Positions 17,766 through 26,978 of a DNA stretch of 64,000 nucleotides are shown one piece after another; the stretch's first letter is position 1, and every line of letters starts with the position of its first letter. Position numbers and translations under genes: made by a program. The notes below the pieces were generated by a model. It did no database searches. It had not been told where the DNA came from and saw nothing but the letters and a program-made list of their open reading frames with translations. This stretch comes from Hallella seregens ATCC 51272 (GTDB lineage: Bacteria > Bacteroidota > Bacteroidia > Bacteroidales > Bacteroidaceae). The stretch covers positions 310,001 through 374,000 of the forward strand of contig NZ_JADU01000001.1 of assembly GCF_000518545.1 (NCBI RefSeq), written 5' to 3'.

Positions 17766-20700
17766 TTAACGTTTGCGGCGTAGCCGGAACAGCTCCCTCC
17801 AGCTGTTGAAATCGTGTTTCAGAATGAAGCCGATGCCCTGCGTGTTGAGCGAGCTGCGAGTGAAGTAGCGGTCGTTGGTCTGGTTGTAGACGTGGATGCT
17901 GAGGTTGCCGTTCGGGAAGATGAGGTATTTCAGGTCGAAGTCGCCGATGAACGAGGTGGTGGCGTTGGCGTTGTCGCGGTAGCCGAACTGGCCGTCGAAG
18001 AGCAGTCGGTTGTTGAGAAGCCGGCCGCTGAGCAGTCCTTCGTACTCGGCATTGTTCCATCCTTCGTCGCCGGTGGAGATGTTGGCGCCGAAGTTCCAGT
18101 TGTTGTTCTTCACGACAGAACCCAGCACCGTGTTGAGCTGTTGGCTGATTTGGCCGCTGAGCAGACTCTGCATGGCCAGGCTTGTCTTGTTGCCGCCGTT
18201 GCCCTCGGCCGCCGCATTGTTGTTGCCCTGCGAGTAGAAACGGCCGATGGCCAGCAGGTAAAGCACCTGCTGGTTCATTTCTTCCTCGCTGTTGATGATG
18301 CTGTAGATCATTTGTTTGGCGTCGGCCCCTACGGTGGGCATGTCCAAGTCGAACGCCAGCCTGGGCGCGCCGGGCGTGCCGGTGATGTGCATGATGCAGT
18401 TCACGCGGATGTTGTTGTTGGAGAAACTGCGGCCTATCTGCAGGTCGGAGAGGCTCACGGAGTTGACCATGTACTGGGCCTTGAGGTTGAGCAGCGCGCG
18501 GTACGGGTCGCCGCCAAAGACGATGGTGCCGCCCTGGGCGAAGACAAAGTCCTTCTTGATGACGTTCTGGATGGTGAGTTTGTAGAGTCCGTGATCGATG
18601 AGATAGTTGCCGAAGATGTCGAGCCCACCCTTGTTGTAGTAGGCGGCCCGGATGGTTCCCGACCCGTTCAGGTTGATATAGTCGCCCGTGGCCTTGTCCA
18701 TGACGAGCTTGAGCGTGGCTTCCGGCGTGGTGTTGATGAGGAAGTTCAGGCGGATGTCGGTGGGAATGTCGGGCTCGTCGGGGGCATCCTCGTCGCTTCC
18801 GGCCGGCGGAGCCGGCTGTCCCGACGGCGGGACGAGGGCCTGCGAGTCGCGTGAGGCCCAGTGAATGAACTCTTGCGTGCCTACGGCTTCGGGTCGCGAC
18901 ACGTCGTAGACCACCTGCGACCCCCGCTCGGGCGTGAGGTTGACATCGATGTTCACCTCGCCCGACTTGCCCTTGATGGCCACCTCGCCCGTGCCATAGA
19001 CGGTGCCGTAGAATGAGCTGCCGCCCGCCCAGTCGTAGGCCAGCAGGTGGCGGGCGGTGGCCTTGAGGTCGTAGGTGAGGCGGGACAGGTGCTGATGGCG
19101 GAGGCTTCCCCTCACCACGCCTACGTTGCCGTTGCGGTCGAGGATGGTGTCGCCCGCAAATCGTATCTCGTTCACCAGACAACGGATGGTGTCGTTGCGC
19201 AGCGTATACTCCACGTTGAGCGGCGAGAGCCCCATGCGCCCGTTGGCCACCATCTCGCCCGTGAGGTTCAGCTTATTCAGGTCGCCCCACAGCCGGAGCT
19301 GCCCGCGGGCGTCGATGTCGGCACGGTTCATGAAGCTGGAGCAGAAGCTCCGGACAAATTCGCCGCGCGTGTTGTCGGCCTCGATGCCCAGATCGATGTA
19401 GTTGCGTTTGGGCGACACGTAGCCGTTGATGGTGGTGAGCCGGGGGTGGGGCAGCGGGCCGCCGCTGTGCATGGTGTCCACGGCCTGTGCGTCGATGTCT
19501 ATCTGCTCCTTTTCGCGGTCCCAGCCCACCTGGGCGTGCAGCGTGCCCAGCCGTCCGTTTTCAAAGCGGAAGTCGTCCACGCGCAGCCGTCCGCGGGCTT
19601 CGGGGCGGCTGAACAGGCGTGACACGTAGGCCCGTCCCGACGCATAACCGCTGAACTCTACGGCATGGAAATTCACCAGGTCGAGGATATAGCTCACGTT
19701 CACGCCGTTCAGATCGACGAGCAGCGAGTCGTCGCTCTCCCGCGTGGTCACGCCGTCGATGCGGATGTGCTGCCGTCCGCTGGTCACGGCAAAGTCGTTG
19801 ACCTCCAGCCGCTGCCGGCTGTAGATGATGGTGGCGGGGTGGATGGCAAACACGGTGTCGCCCACATTCAGCTGCGACGACGCGATGCCCACGTGGGCTT
19901 CGGCCTGTCCGTTGCGGCCCTGGGCGAACTGCACCACCGCATTGAGCTTGCCCCGCAGACGCTGCTTGCGGGCGTGGTTGTCCAGCGAGAACACGGAGGC
20001 CAGCTGGTCGTCGTGCGCCGAGGCTTCCAGCCGGTAGTCGGCGCCAATGCCGTCGTCGCCCATCTTGGTGAGCTGGATGTCGGCGCAAAGCTGCTGATTG
20101 GGCGAGGAAACCACGACCGACACGTCCTTGTAGTGCCCGCCTCCGTAGCTGATGTCGGGCACCTGCAGGTTGGCTTCCATGTGGGCCGACCGGCTGTCCA
20201 TGCTGCCGCTGAGCCGTAGCGGGCGGGCCAGCGCCAGGTCGATGCCGAAGAACTGCCGCAGCCAGTCGGTCCGGCGCACGGTGGCCTGCAGGTCGAAGTT
20301 GTTGCCGCGGGTGGCGCGGTATTTGATGGGGGTGAGCTGCTGGATGCTCGGCAGCTTGCTGGCAATGGTGTTTTTCACGCTCTGGATGATGGTGGCGTAG
20401 TCGAAACGGCCCGTCACCGAGGCGTCGGCAAAGTCGCTCTGCAGCGTCAGGTAGTGGCCGCGCGCATCGTTGCCGGCCTGCAGCAGGAGTGAGTCGAGGG
20501 TGTATTCGGACTCGGGCGATCGCATGGCGAAACGCCTTACGGCCACTTTTCCGCGCGCCGTATTCAGGTTGTCGCCGGTAAAAGAGGCCGCAATGTCGGC
20601 CCCGTAGACGGCTTCGGCCAGCCTTCCTTGGAGCAGGTGCAAAGCATTAGGCCGTAAACGCGTCACGTTGGCGGTGAAATCGGCGGCCGTTTTACCCGTG

Positions 20701-22235
20701 TTCGCGTTCAGTTTACCGGTAAATTCAGCCGCGATATTCTCGTCATCGATGCTGAGCTTGCCGTTGAGCAGTCCATTGTCGAAAGTTCCGTCCACCGACA
20801 GGTTGCGGTAGGCGTAGGCGTTGTAGTCCATGCGCGTCACGCTGCCCTTGGCCCGATAGCGCTTCTGCTTGAGGTTGCCGTCCACGCTGATGTGGGTGGC
20901 CAGCTGCCCGAACTTGTCGTTGGCCAGAAGCTGTGCGAGGTTGAGCCCGTCGGTTTCCAGCCGTCCCGAGAAGTTGTCGGCGTGCATGCCCAGCGCCACG
21001 CGGGCGTTGCCGGCCCCCGAGCGCAGCACGCCCTTGGTGGCCAGGTCGCGTCCATAACCGCCGGCCGTGCCGCGGTAGCTGATGTTTTCGAGCCGCGCGG
21101 CCACATCGGGAATGCTTCCGGCCAGCAGCTCCAGTCCGGCCTTGTCGATGGAGAACTCGGCGATGGAGGCTGCCCATCGCGGCTTGCTGTTCCACGAACT
21201 CACCGAGCCGCTCACGTCTATTCTGATGTCGGCTGCCGTCTGCAGTCCCAGTTGGCGGCCGGGTTTGGGCATGGCGGCTTCCAGTCGGTTCAGCCGGAAG
21301 CTGGTGCTTGTGCCCGAAAAGGCCGCCCGCAGCACCACGGGCCGTGTGAATTTTCCGAGCTGTGGCAGCAGCGCGGCCGCGTCGGCCGGCGTCACTGCCG
21401 ACTGCAGGATGCTGCCCTTGTATTGCAGGGTGGGGAGTTCCAGCTGCTTGCCGTCCATCTGGTAGGTGGCCGTGATGTCGCCCAGCGACAGCCGCGTGGC
21501 GGGCATCTCGAGGACAAAGTCGTGCAGCCGGGCCGTCCGCCGGTTGGCTGCGAGGCGCAGCGTCAGCTGTCGCACGTCGAGCCCCGAGGTCTCGCGCAGC
21601 GCAATCTTCCTGACGTTCAGGTTCACCGAGTCGTCGCGCAGTGCATTTAAAATAAGGTGTGCGCTGATATTGCTCACGTGCAGATGGTGCAGATCCAGCC
21701 CCGGACGGGCGGGCTGGTCCAGCCGGTCGTAGCTCACTTCGCCGTGACGGATGACCAAACTGTTGATTTCGAGGTCGAGCGGGGTGTGCCGTGTGGTGTC
21801 CTTGGAGGCCAGAGAGTCGAGTACAAACTGATAGTTGGGGCGGGCGTCGGCCGTGGCTTGGCAGAGTCTGGCCTTCAATCCGAAGAGCTGGGCCGAGGTG
21901 ACGGAGATGCGACCCTCCATCAAGGCCACGTAATCCAGCTTGGCCGAGAGCCGCGTGGCGCGCAGCATTTCCTTGCCCTGCTGGTCGAGCAGCCGCACGT
22001 CGTCGATGACAACGCGGTTGAGCAGTCCCAGGTCCACACGCCCCACCCACACCTTCGTGCCCAGTTTCTGTGCGAGTGCCGAGGCTACCTGCGACCCGAT
22101 GAACGACTGCGCGACAGGAATGTTGACAAAGATGGCGATGCCCAGATACAGTCCTGCCAGGAGCCATATCAGGGCGTTGACGGTGTGTTTAAGTCTTTTC
22201 AAACAGGTTGCAAATTTAAAAAAAATAATGCCCAT
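17766..22235 (-). CDS. tamB: TamB-like translocation/assembly module protein (AsmA family)
   Basis: 1489 residues: one N-terminal membrane helix (about 22-42, ALIWLLAGLYLGIAIFV) and a very long beta-rich periplasmic region, ending in the TamB C-terminal domain (DUF490) over roughly the last 330 residues, with the typical IRAAYYNKGGLDIFGNYLI stretch. TamB-type proteins bridge inner and outer membranes and are tied to lipid transport and outer-membrane protein assembly. No TamA/BamA-like partner is adjacent. The start is uncertain: ATG 22235 gives MGIIFFKFATCLKRLK, but a -7-like TAAATTTG (22218-22211) lies inside this 5' end, so TTG at 22202 (MKRLKHTVNALIWLL) is a good alternative. Confidence 0.88.
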   Translation of the reverse strand: MGIIFFKFATCLKRLKHTVNALIWLLAGLYLGIAIFVNIPVAQSFIGSQVASALAQKLGTKVWVGRVDLGLLNRVVIDDVRLLDQQGKEMLRATRLSAKLDYVALMEGRISVTSAQLFGLKARLCQATADARPNYQFVLDSLASKDTTRHTPLDLEINSLVIRHGEVSYDRLDQPARPGLDLHHLHVSNISAHLILNALRDDSVNLNVRKIALRETSGLDVRQLTLRLAANRRTARLHDFVLEMPATRLSLGDITATYQMDGKQLELPTLQYKGSILQSAVTPADAAALLPQLGKFTRPVVLRAAFSGTSTSFRLNRLEAAMPKPGRQLGLQTAADIRIDVSGSVSSWNSKPRWAASIAEFSIDKAGLELLAGSIPDVAARLENISYRGTAGGYGRDLATKGVLRSGAGNARVALGMHADNFSGRLETDGLNLAQLLANDKFGQLATHISVDGNLKQKRYRAKGSVTRMDYNAYAYRNLSVDGTFDNGLLNGKLSIDDENIAAEFTGKLNANTGKTAADFTANVTRLRPNALHLLQGRLAEAVYGADIAASFTGDNLNTARGKVAVRRFAMRSPESEYTLDSLLLQAGNDARGHYLTLQSDFADASVTGRFDYATIIQSVKNTIASKLPSIQQLTPIKYRATRGNNFDLQATVRRTDWLRQFFGIDLALARPLRLSGSMDSRSAHMEANLQVPDISYGGGHYKDVSVVVSSPNQQLCADIQLTKMGDDGIGADYRLEASAHDDQLASVFSLDNHARKQRLRGKLNAVVQFAQGRNGQAEAHVGIASSQLNVGDTVFAIHPATIIYSRQRLEVNDFAVTSGRQHIRIDGVTTRESDDSLLVDLNGVNVSYILDLVNFHAVEFSGYASGRAYVSRLFSRPEARGRLRVDDFRFENGRLGTLHAQVGWDREKEQIDIDAQAVDTMHSGGPLPHPRLTTINGYVSPKRNYIDLGIEADNTRGEFVRSFCSSFMNRADIDARGQLRLWGDLNKLNLTGEMVANGRMGLSPLNVEYTLRNDTIRCLVNEIRFAGDTILDRNGNVGVVRGSLRHQHLSRLTYDLKATARHLLAYDWAGGSSFYGTVYGTGEVAIKGKSGEVNIDVNLTPERGSQVVYDVSRPEAVGTQEFIHWASRDSQALVPPSGQPAPPAGSDEDAPDEPDIPTDIRLNFLINTTPEATLKLVMDKATGDYINLNGSGTIRAAYYNKGGLDIFGNYLIDHGLYKLTIQNVIKKDFVFAQGGTIVFGGDPYRALLNLKAQYMVNSVSLSDLQIGRSFSNNNIRVNCIMHITGTPGAPRLAFDLDMPTVGADAKQMIYSIINSEEEMNQQVLYLLAIGRFYSQGNNNAAAEGNGGNKTSLAMQSLLSGQISQQLNTVLGSVVKNNNWNFGANISTGDEGWNNAEYEGLLSGRLLNNRLLFDGQFGYRDNANATTSFIGDFDLKYLIFPNGNLSIHVYNQTNDRYFTRSSLNTQGIGFILKHDFNSWRELFRLRRKR

Positions 22236-22255
22236 ACTGAAATAAAAGCCCGTTT

Positions 22256-22289
22256 TTTGTCACAATTAAGCTATTTTTGGCTAAATTTG
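22256..22289 (+). promoter_or_regulatory. nqr operon promoter
   Basis: TAAATTTG at 22282-22289 with TTTG at 22256-22259 (22-base spacer). The leader to nqrA is about 115 bases and has a small GCATG / CATGC hairpin with a GCGA loop at 22301-22314. Confidence 0.6.
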
Positions 22290-22407
22290 CATCGCATTTT
22301 GCATGGCGACATGCAGGGAATTACAAGAATTTGAATGTTTCACAGGGTGATTACTGATGCGCATGCCATTAAAATGTCACATTATCAACTAACAATTATA
22401 GATTTCT

Positions 22408-23760
22408 ATGGCAAATGTAATTAAGTTGCGAAAGGGCTTAGACATTAACCTGAAAGGCAGGGCCGCGGAAAAAAAGGTGGAGATAGCGTGCTCTGCGGAG
22501 TACGCATTGATGCCCGAAGACTTTGTCGGCGTCACCCCGAAGGTGGCCGTCAAGGAGGGCGATCACGTCTTGGCCGGCGAGGCTCTGTTCCTGAACAAGG
22601 CATGCCCCGAGGTGAAGTTTGCCTCTCCCGTGAGCGGAACGGTTGTGTCCGTGGTTCGGGGCGAGCGTCGCAAGGTGCTTTGCGTCAAGGTCAAGGCCGA
22701 CGCACAGCAGGAGGCGCACGACTTTGGGCGCATGGATGCCGGCGCGCTTGACGGCGAGGGCGTCCGCCAGGCGTTGCTCGATGCGGGCCTCTTCGGCTAT
22801 ATTGGCCAGCTGCCTTATGCTGTCTCGGCCACGCCCGACACCACGCCCAAGGCCGTCTTCGTCTCGGCTCTGCGCGACATGCCGCTGGCCGGCGACTTCG
22901 AGTTTGAACTCCAAGGCAACGAAGAGGCATTCCAAGTGGGCATCACAGCCCTCTCGCGCATGGCTCCCGTGTATTTGGGTATTGGCGCGCGGCAGTCGGC
23001 CCCGGCCCTCACGGGTGTGAAGAATGCCGAGCTCCACGTGTTCGACGGGCCTTGCCCCGCCGGCAATGTAGGCGTGCAGGTCAACCACGTTGCACCCGTC
23101 AACAAGGGCGAAGTGGTGTGGACAGTGGATCCCACGGCGGTCATTTTCTTCGGCCGTCTGTTCCTCACCGGCCGTGTAGACCTGCGTCGCACGGTGGCCA
23201 TTGCCGGCAGCTGCGTCAGCGAGCCTGTGTATGCCGACGTGCTGGTGGGCACGCCGCTGGCCGACCTTTTGGCCGGACGCGTGGCCTCTGCAGGGCATGT
23301 ACGCATTCTCAACGGCAATCCGCTCACGGGCCGCAAGACCGGCATCGACGGCTATCTGGGGGCTCACACCTCAGAGGTGACGGTCATTCCCGAGGGCGAC
23401 GACCGCGACGAGATGCTGGGATGGATACTCCCGCGCACCAACGATTTCTCGGTGTCGCGCAGCTATTTCTCCTGGCTTCAGGGCAAGAGCAAGGCCTACG
23501 ACCTCGACGCCCGCATCAAGGGCGGCGAGCGTCACCTGATTATGAGTGGCGAGTACGACCGTGTGTTGCCCATGGATATCTATGGCGAATATCTGATAAA
23601 GGCCATCATCGCCGGCGATATAGACAAGCAAGAGCAGCTCGGCATCTATGAAGTGAGCCCCGAAGACTTCGCTCTGGCCGAGTTCGTGGACTCCTCGAAG
23701 CTGCCGCTCCAGCAGATTGTGAGGGCGGGTCTCGACACGCTCCGCAAGGAGAACGCCTGA
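22408..23760 (+). CDS. nqrA: Na+-translocating NADH:quinone reductase subunit A
   Basis: First gene of the six-subunit Na+-NQR, which oxidises NADH, reduces ubiquinone or menaquinone and pumps Na+ out. NqrA is the peripheral cytoplasmic subunit linked to quinone. The 450 residues are full length: MANVIKLRKGLDINLKG at the start, a biotinyl-lipoyl-like fold in the first 100 residues, and GEYDRVLPMDIYGEYLIKAI near the C-terminus. Gene order A-B-C-D-E-F with gaps of 5-49 bases shows one operon. Confidence 0.97.
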   Translation: MANVIKLRKGLDINLKGRAAEKKVEIACSAEYALMPEDFVGVTPKVAVKEGDHVLAGEALFLNKACPEVKFASPVSGTVVSVVRGERRKVLCVKVKADAQQEAHDFGRMDAGALDGEGVRQALLDAGLFGYIGQLPYAVSATPDTTPKAVFVSALRDMPLAGDFEFELQGNEEAFQVGITALSRMAPVYLGIGARQSAPALTGVKNAELHVFDGPCPAGNVGVQVNHVAPVNKGEVVWTVDPTAVIFFGRLFLTGRVDLRRTVAIAGSCVSEPVYADVLVGTPLADLLAGRVASAGHVRILNGNPLTGRKTGIDGYLGAHTSEVTVIPEGDDRDEMLGWILPRTNDFSVSRSYFSWLQGKSKAYDLDARIKGGERHLIMSGEYDRVLPMDIYGEYLIKAIIAGDIDKQEQLGIYEVSPEDFALAEFVDSSKLPLQQIVRAGLDTLRKENA

Positions 23761-23805
23761 ACCTGGCCATCCGTTAACTATAACAGAAGTAATCCAAATT
23801 GCAAA

Positions 23806-24966
23806 ATGAGTGCATTAAAGAAATATTTTGAGGGCATCAAACCCCACTTCGAGGATGGAGGTCGGCTCCATGCTTTCCGGAGTGTTTTCGAGGGTTTCGA
23901 GAGCTTCCTCTTTGTGCCCAATGCCACATCGGCCACCGGAGCCAGCATCCACGATGCCATCGACTCGAAGCGCATCATGAGTTTTGTGGTCATTGCGCTG
24001 GTTCCGGCCATGCTCTTCGGCATGTACAACGTGGGCTATCAAAACGCCCTGGCTGCCGGTCAGCTGGCGCAGACCGGCTTTTTGCCGATGTTCTGCTACG
24101 GTTTTCTGGCCGTGTTGCCCAAGATTCTGGTGAGCTACATCGTCGGTCTGGGCATCGAATTTGCTTGGGCCCAGTGGAAACACAAAGAGATACAGGAGGG
24201 TTTTCTGGTCTCGGGCATTATCATTCCGCTGATAGTTCCCGTCAACATTCCGTTGTGGATGCTGGCTCTGGCCGTGGCCTTTGCCGTGATTTTTGCCAAG
24301 GAAATCTTTGGCGGGACGGGCATGAACGTGTTTAATGTGGCTGTCGCCGCCCGCATGTTCCTCTTCTTTTCCTATCCCAGCCAGATGACGGGCGACAAGG
24401 TATGGATCTGCCAGCACGGCATCCTGGGACTGGGTTATGACCTGCCCGACGGCTTCACGGCCGCCACGCCGCTCGGCGAGATAGGGCAGGGCATCGTGCC
24501 CGATGCCAGTTTGGCCGACATGGTCATGGGCTTTATCCCCGGCTCCATCGGCGAGACCTCGGTCATTGCCATTGCCATTGGGGCGGTGATTCTGCTCTGG
24601 ACCGGCATCGCCAGCTGGAAAACCATGCTTAGTGTCTTCGTGGGCGGCATTGTCATGGCCCTTGTTTTCACGGCCGCCGGCTCCACGCAGACTCCCTGGT
24701 ACGAGCATTTGGTGCTTGGAGGTTTCTGTTTCGGTGCCGTGTTCATGGCCACCGACCCCGTGACTTCGGCGCGCACCGAGACCGGCAAATACGTCTACGG
24801 ATTCTTCGTCGGCGCGCTGGCCATCATTGTTCGTGTCATGAATCCGGGCTATCCCGAGGGCATGATGCTGGCCATCTTCTTCGGCAACATGTTTGCGCCG
24901 CTGATTGATTTCTGCGTCGTTCAGTCCAACATCTCGAAGCGTGCCAGGCGTGCGAGCCGTCAATAA
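23806..24966 (+). CDS. nqrB: Na+-NQR subunit B
   Basis: Integral membrane subunit carrying covalent FMN and riboflavin and part of the Na+ path. 386 residues with about ten hydrophobic segments. The FMN attachment site is visible as GFTAATPL with Thr221 as the expected phosphoester residue (usual motif S/T-x-A-T). It begins 45 bases after nqrA and ends with a basic tail, KRARRASRQ. The family call is clear from length, topology and motif. Confidence 0.97.
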   Translation: MSALKKYFEGIKPHFEDGGRLHAFRSVFEGFESFLFVPNATSATGASIHDAIDSKRIMSFVVIALVPAMLFGMYNVGYQNALAAGQLAQTGFLPMFCYGFLAVLPKILVSYIVGLGIEFAWAQWKHKEIQEGFLVSGIIIPLIVPVNIPLWMLALAVAFAVIFAKEIFGGTGMNVFNVAVAARMFLFFSYPSQMTGDKVWICQHGILGLGYDLPDGFTAATPLGEIGQGIVPDASLADMVMGFIPGSIGETSVIAIAIGAVILLWTGIASWKTMLSVFVGGIVMALVFTAAGSTQTPWYEHLVLGGFCFGAVFMATDPVTSARTETGKYVYGFFVGALAIIVRVMNPGYPEGMMLAIFFGNMFAPLIDFCVVQSNISKRARRASRQ

Positions 24967-25015
24967 GTGGCGGATGATATAATAATAAGGTGTACATCGC
25001 ATGAATTTATAAGGC

Positions 25016-25717
25016 ATGAAAACAAATTCCAATTCCTATACCATCATCTATTCTGCCGTGCTGGTGGTCATCGTGGCTTTCCTGTTGGCATTCGTCTTCC
25101 AGGCGCTCAAGCCTATGCAGGACACCAATGTGGCCCTCGACAAGCAGAAGCAGATACTCTATTCACTCAACATTCGCAACCTCGACGATGCTTCCGCCGC
25201 TGCCAAATACAAGGAGGTAGTCGTGGCCGACGAGGTTATCGATGCTTCCGGAAAGGTGACGCAGCCAGGCGCGCAGGGCGGAACCTCGGCCGGATTCAAG
25301 CTTAACTCGGCCGACTACAAGGCTGGGCGGCTGGCTCTCTACCTCTGCCGGGTGGACGGAAAGACCAAGTATGTCATCCCCGTTTACGGCATGGGCCTGT
25401 GGGGTCCCATCAGCGGATACATCGCACTCAACGATGACAAGGCCACCGTCTATGGTGCCTATTTCAACCACGAGGGCGAGACGGCCGGACTGGGAGCCGA
25501 AATCAAGGACAGCCAGGCCTGGCAGGAACAGTTCCGGGGCAAGAAGCTGTTCCATGGTACCGACCGCAGCGGCATCGCCCTCTCGGTGGTCAAGAAGGTG
25601 GACGACGCCTCCACGCAGGTCGATGCAGTCACTGGAGCCACGCTCACTTCCAATGGAGTGACCGACATGCTCAAGGAATGTCTGGGCAAATATATGAACT
25701 TCTTAAACGACAAATAA
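25016..25717 (+). CDS. nqrC: Na+-NQR subunit C
   Basis: FMN-carrying subunit with one N-terminal membrane helix (IIYSAVLVVIVAFLLAFVF) and a periplasmic FMN-binding domain. The 233 residues include the attachment motif VTGATLTS with Thr209 as the covalent FMN site. The ATG at 25016 directly precedes MKTNSNSYTIIYS; the open frame upstream belongs to another phase. Confidence 0.96.
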   Translation: MKTNSNSYTIIYSAVLVVIVAFLLAFVFQALKPMQDTNVALDKQKQILYSLNIRNLDDASAAAKYKEVVVADEVIDASGKVTQPGAQGGTSAGFKLNSADYKAGRLALYLCRVDGKTKYVIPVYGMGLWGPISGYIALNDDKATVYGAYFNHEGETAGLGAEIKDSQAWQEQFRGKKLFHGTDRSGIALSVVKKVDDASTQVDAVTGATLTSNGVTDMLKECLGKYMNFLNDK

Positions 25718-25722
25718 AGATT

Positions 25723-26355
25723 ATGGCACTATTTTCAAAACAGAATAAGGAGGTGTTGGGCAATCCGCTCAACCTGGACAACCCCATTCTCGTCCAGGTG
25801 CTCGGCATCTGTTCGGCACTGGCCGTCACCTCGCAGCTCAAACCTGCCATCGTGATGGGTCTGGCCGTGACGGTGATCACGGCATTCTCCAACGTCATCA
25901 TCTCCCTTATCCGCAACACCATCCCCATGCGTATCCGTATCATTGTGCAGCTCGTGGTGGTGGCAGCGTTGGTGACTATCGTGAGCCAGGTGCTCAAAGC
26001 CTTTGCTTATGACGTGAGTGTGCAGCTGTCGGTCTACGTGGGTCTCATCATCACCAACTGCATTCTCATGGGTCGGCTGGAGGCCTTTGCCATGATGAAC
26101 AAACCGTGGCCCAGCTTCCTCGACGGCATTGGCAACGGTCTCGGCTATGCCATGATACTGGTCGTCGTGGGCTTTGTGCGCGAGTTGGTGGGCCGTGGCA
26201 CGTTGCTGGGCTTCAAGGTGGTGCCCGATGCCCTGTACGATCTGGGCTATATGAACAACGGAATGATGACCATGCCGGCCATGGCCCTCATCCTGTTGGG
26301 CTGCGTCATCTGGGTGCACCGTGCCTTTTTTTACAAAGAAGAAGATAACAAGTAA
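25723..26355 (+). CDS. nqrD: Na+-NQR subunit D
   Basis: 210-residue membrane subunit, paralogous to NqrE, with about six helices. NqrD and NqrE together hold an iron-sulfur centre in the membrane. ATG 25723 ([16 protein letters not shown]) lies 5 bases after nqrC and is preferred over in-frame starts inside nqrC. A conserved Cys is seen in [11 protein letters not shown]. Confidence 0.96.
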   Translation: MALFSKQNKEVLGNPLNLDNPILVQVLGICSALAVTSQLKPAIVMGLAVTVITAFSNVIISLIRNTIPMRIRIIVQLVVVAALVTIVSQVLKAFAYDVSVQLSVYVGLIITNCILMGRLEAFAMMNKPWPSFLDGIGNGLGYAMILVVVGFVRELVGRGTLLGFKVVPDALYDLGYMNNGMMTMPAMALILLGCVIWVHRAFFYKEEDNK

Positions 26356-26360
26356 TCGTC

Positions 26361-26969
26361 ATGGAACATCTCATTAGTCTTTTCTTCAGGTCCATTTTTG
26401 TGGACAACATGATATTCGCCTTCTTTCTGGGCATGTGTTCTTTCCTTGCCGTGTCGAAGAATGTGATGACTTCGCTGGGCCTTGGAGCCGCTGTCACCTT
26501 TGTGCTGGTGGTTACAGTGCCCGTGGATTACCTGCTGCAGACCTGCGTGCTCGACCCTTTGGGGCTGTCCTATCTCAGCTTCATCCTGTTCATTGCAGTC
26601 ATTGCCGGCATGGTGCAAATCGTGGAAATGGTGGTCGAACGCTACTCCCCGTCGCTCTATAGTTCGCTGGGCATCTTCCTGCCGCTCATAGCCGTGAACT
26701 GCGCTATCATGGGTGCTTCGCTCTTTATGCAGCAGCGCATCAACATGGATCCCTCGAGCACGCAGTACATCGGTTCGGTGTGGGATGCCGTGGTCTATGC
26801 TTTCGGCTCCGGCCTCGGCTGGATGCTGGCCATCGTGGCCATGGGTGCCATCCGCGAGAAAATGCAGTACAGCGACGTGCCCAAGCCGTTGCAGGGACTG
26901 GGCATCACTTTTATTACCGTGGGACTCATGGCCATGGCCATGATGTGTTTCTCGGGACTTAAAATTTAA
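26361..26969 (+). CDS. nqrE: Na+-NQR subunit E
   Basis: 202-residue membrane subunit starting [18 protein letters not shown], with six predicted helices. It shows [13 protein letters not shown] near residue 25 and [12 protein letters not shown] near 110, whose Cys residues sit where the NqrD/E iron centre is held. It starts 5 bases after nqrD. Confidence 0.96.
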   Translation: MEHLISLFFRSIFVDNMIFAFFLGMCSFLAVSKNVMTSLGLGAAVTFVLVVTVPVDYLLQTCVLDPLGLSYLSFILFIAVIAGMVQIVEMVVERYSPSLYSSLGIFLPLIAVNCAIMGASLFMQQRINMDPSSTQYIGSVWDAVVYAFGSGLGWMLAIVAMGAIREKMQYSDVPKPLQGLGITFITVGLMAMAMMCFSGLKI

Positions 26970-26978
26970 CAACAAGGT

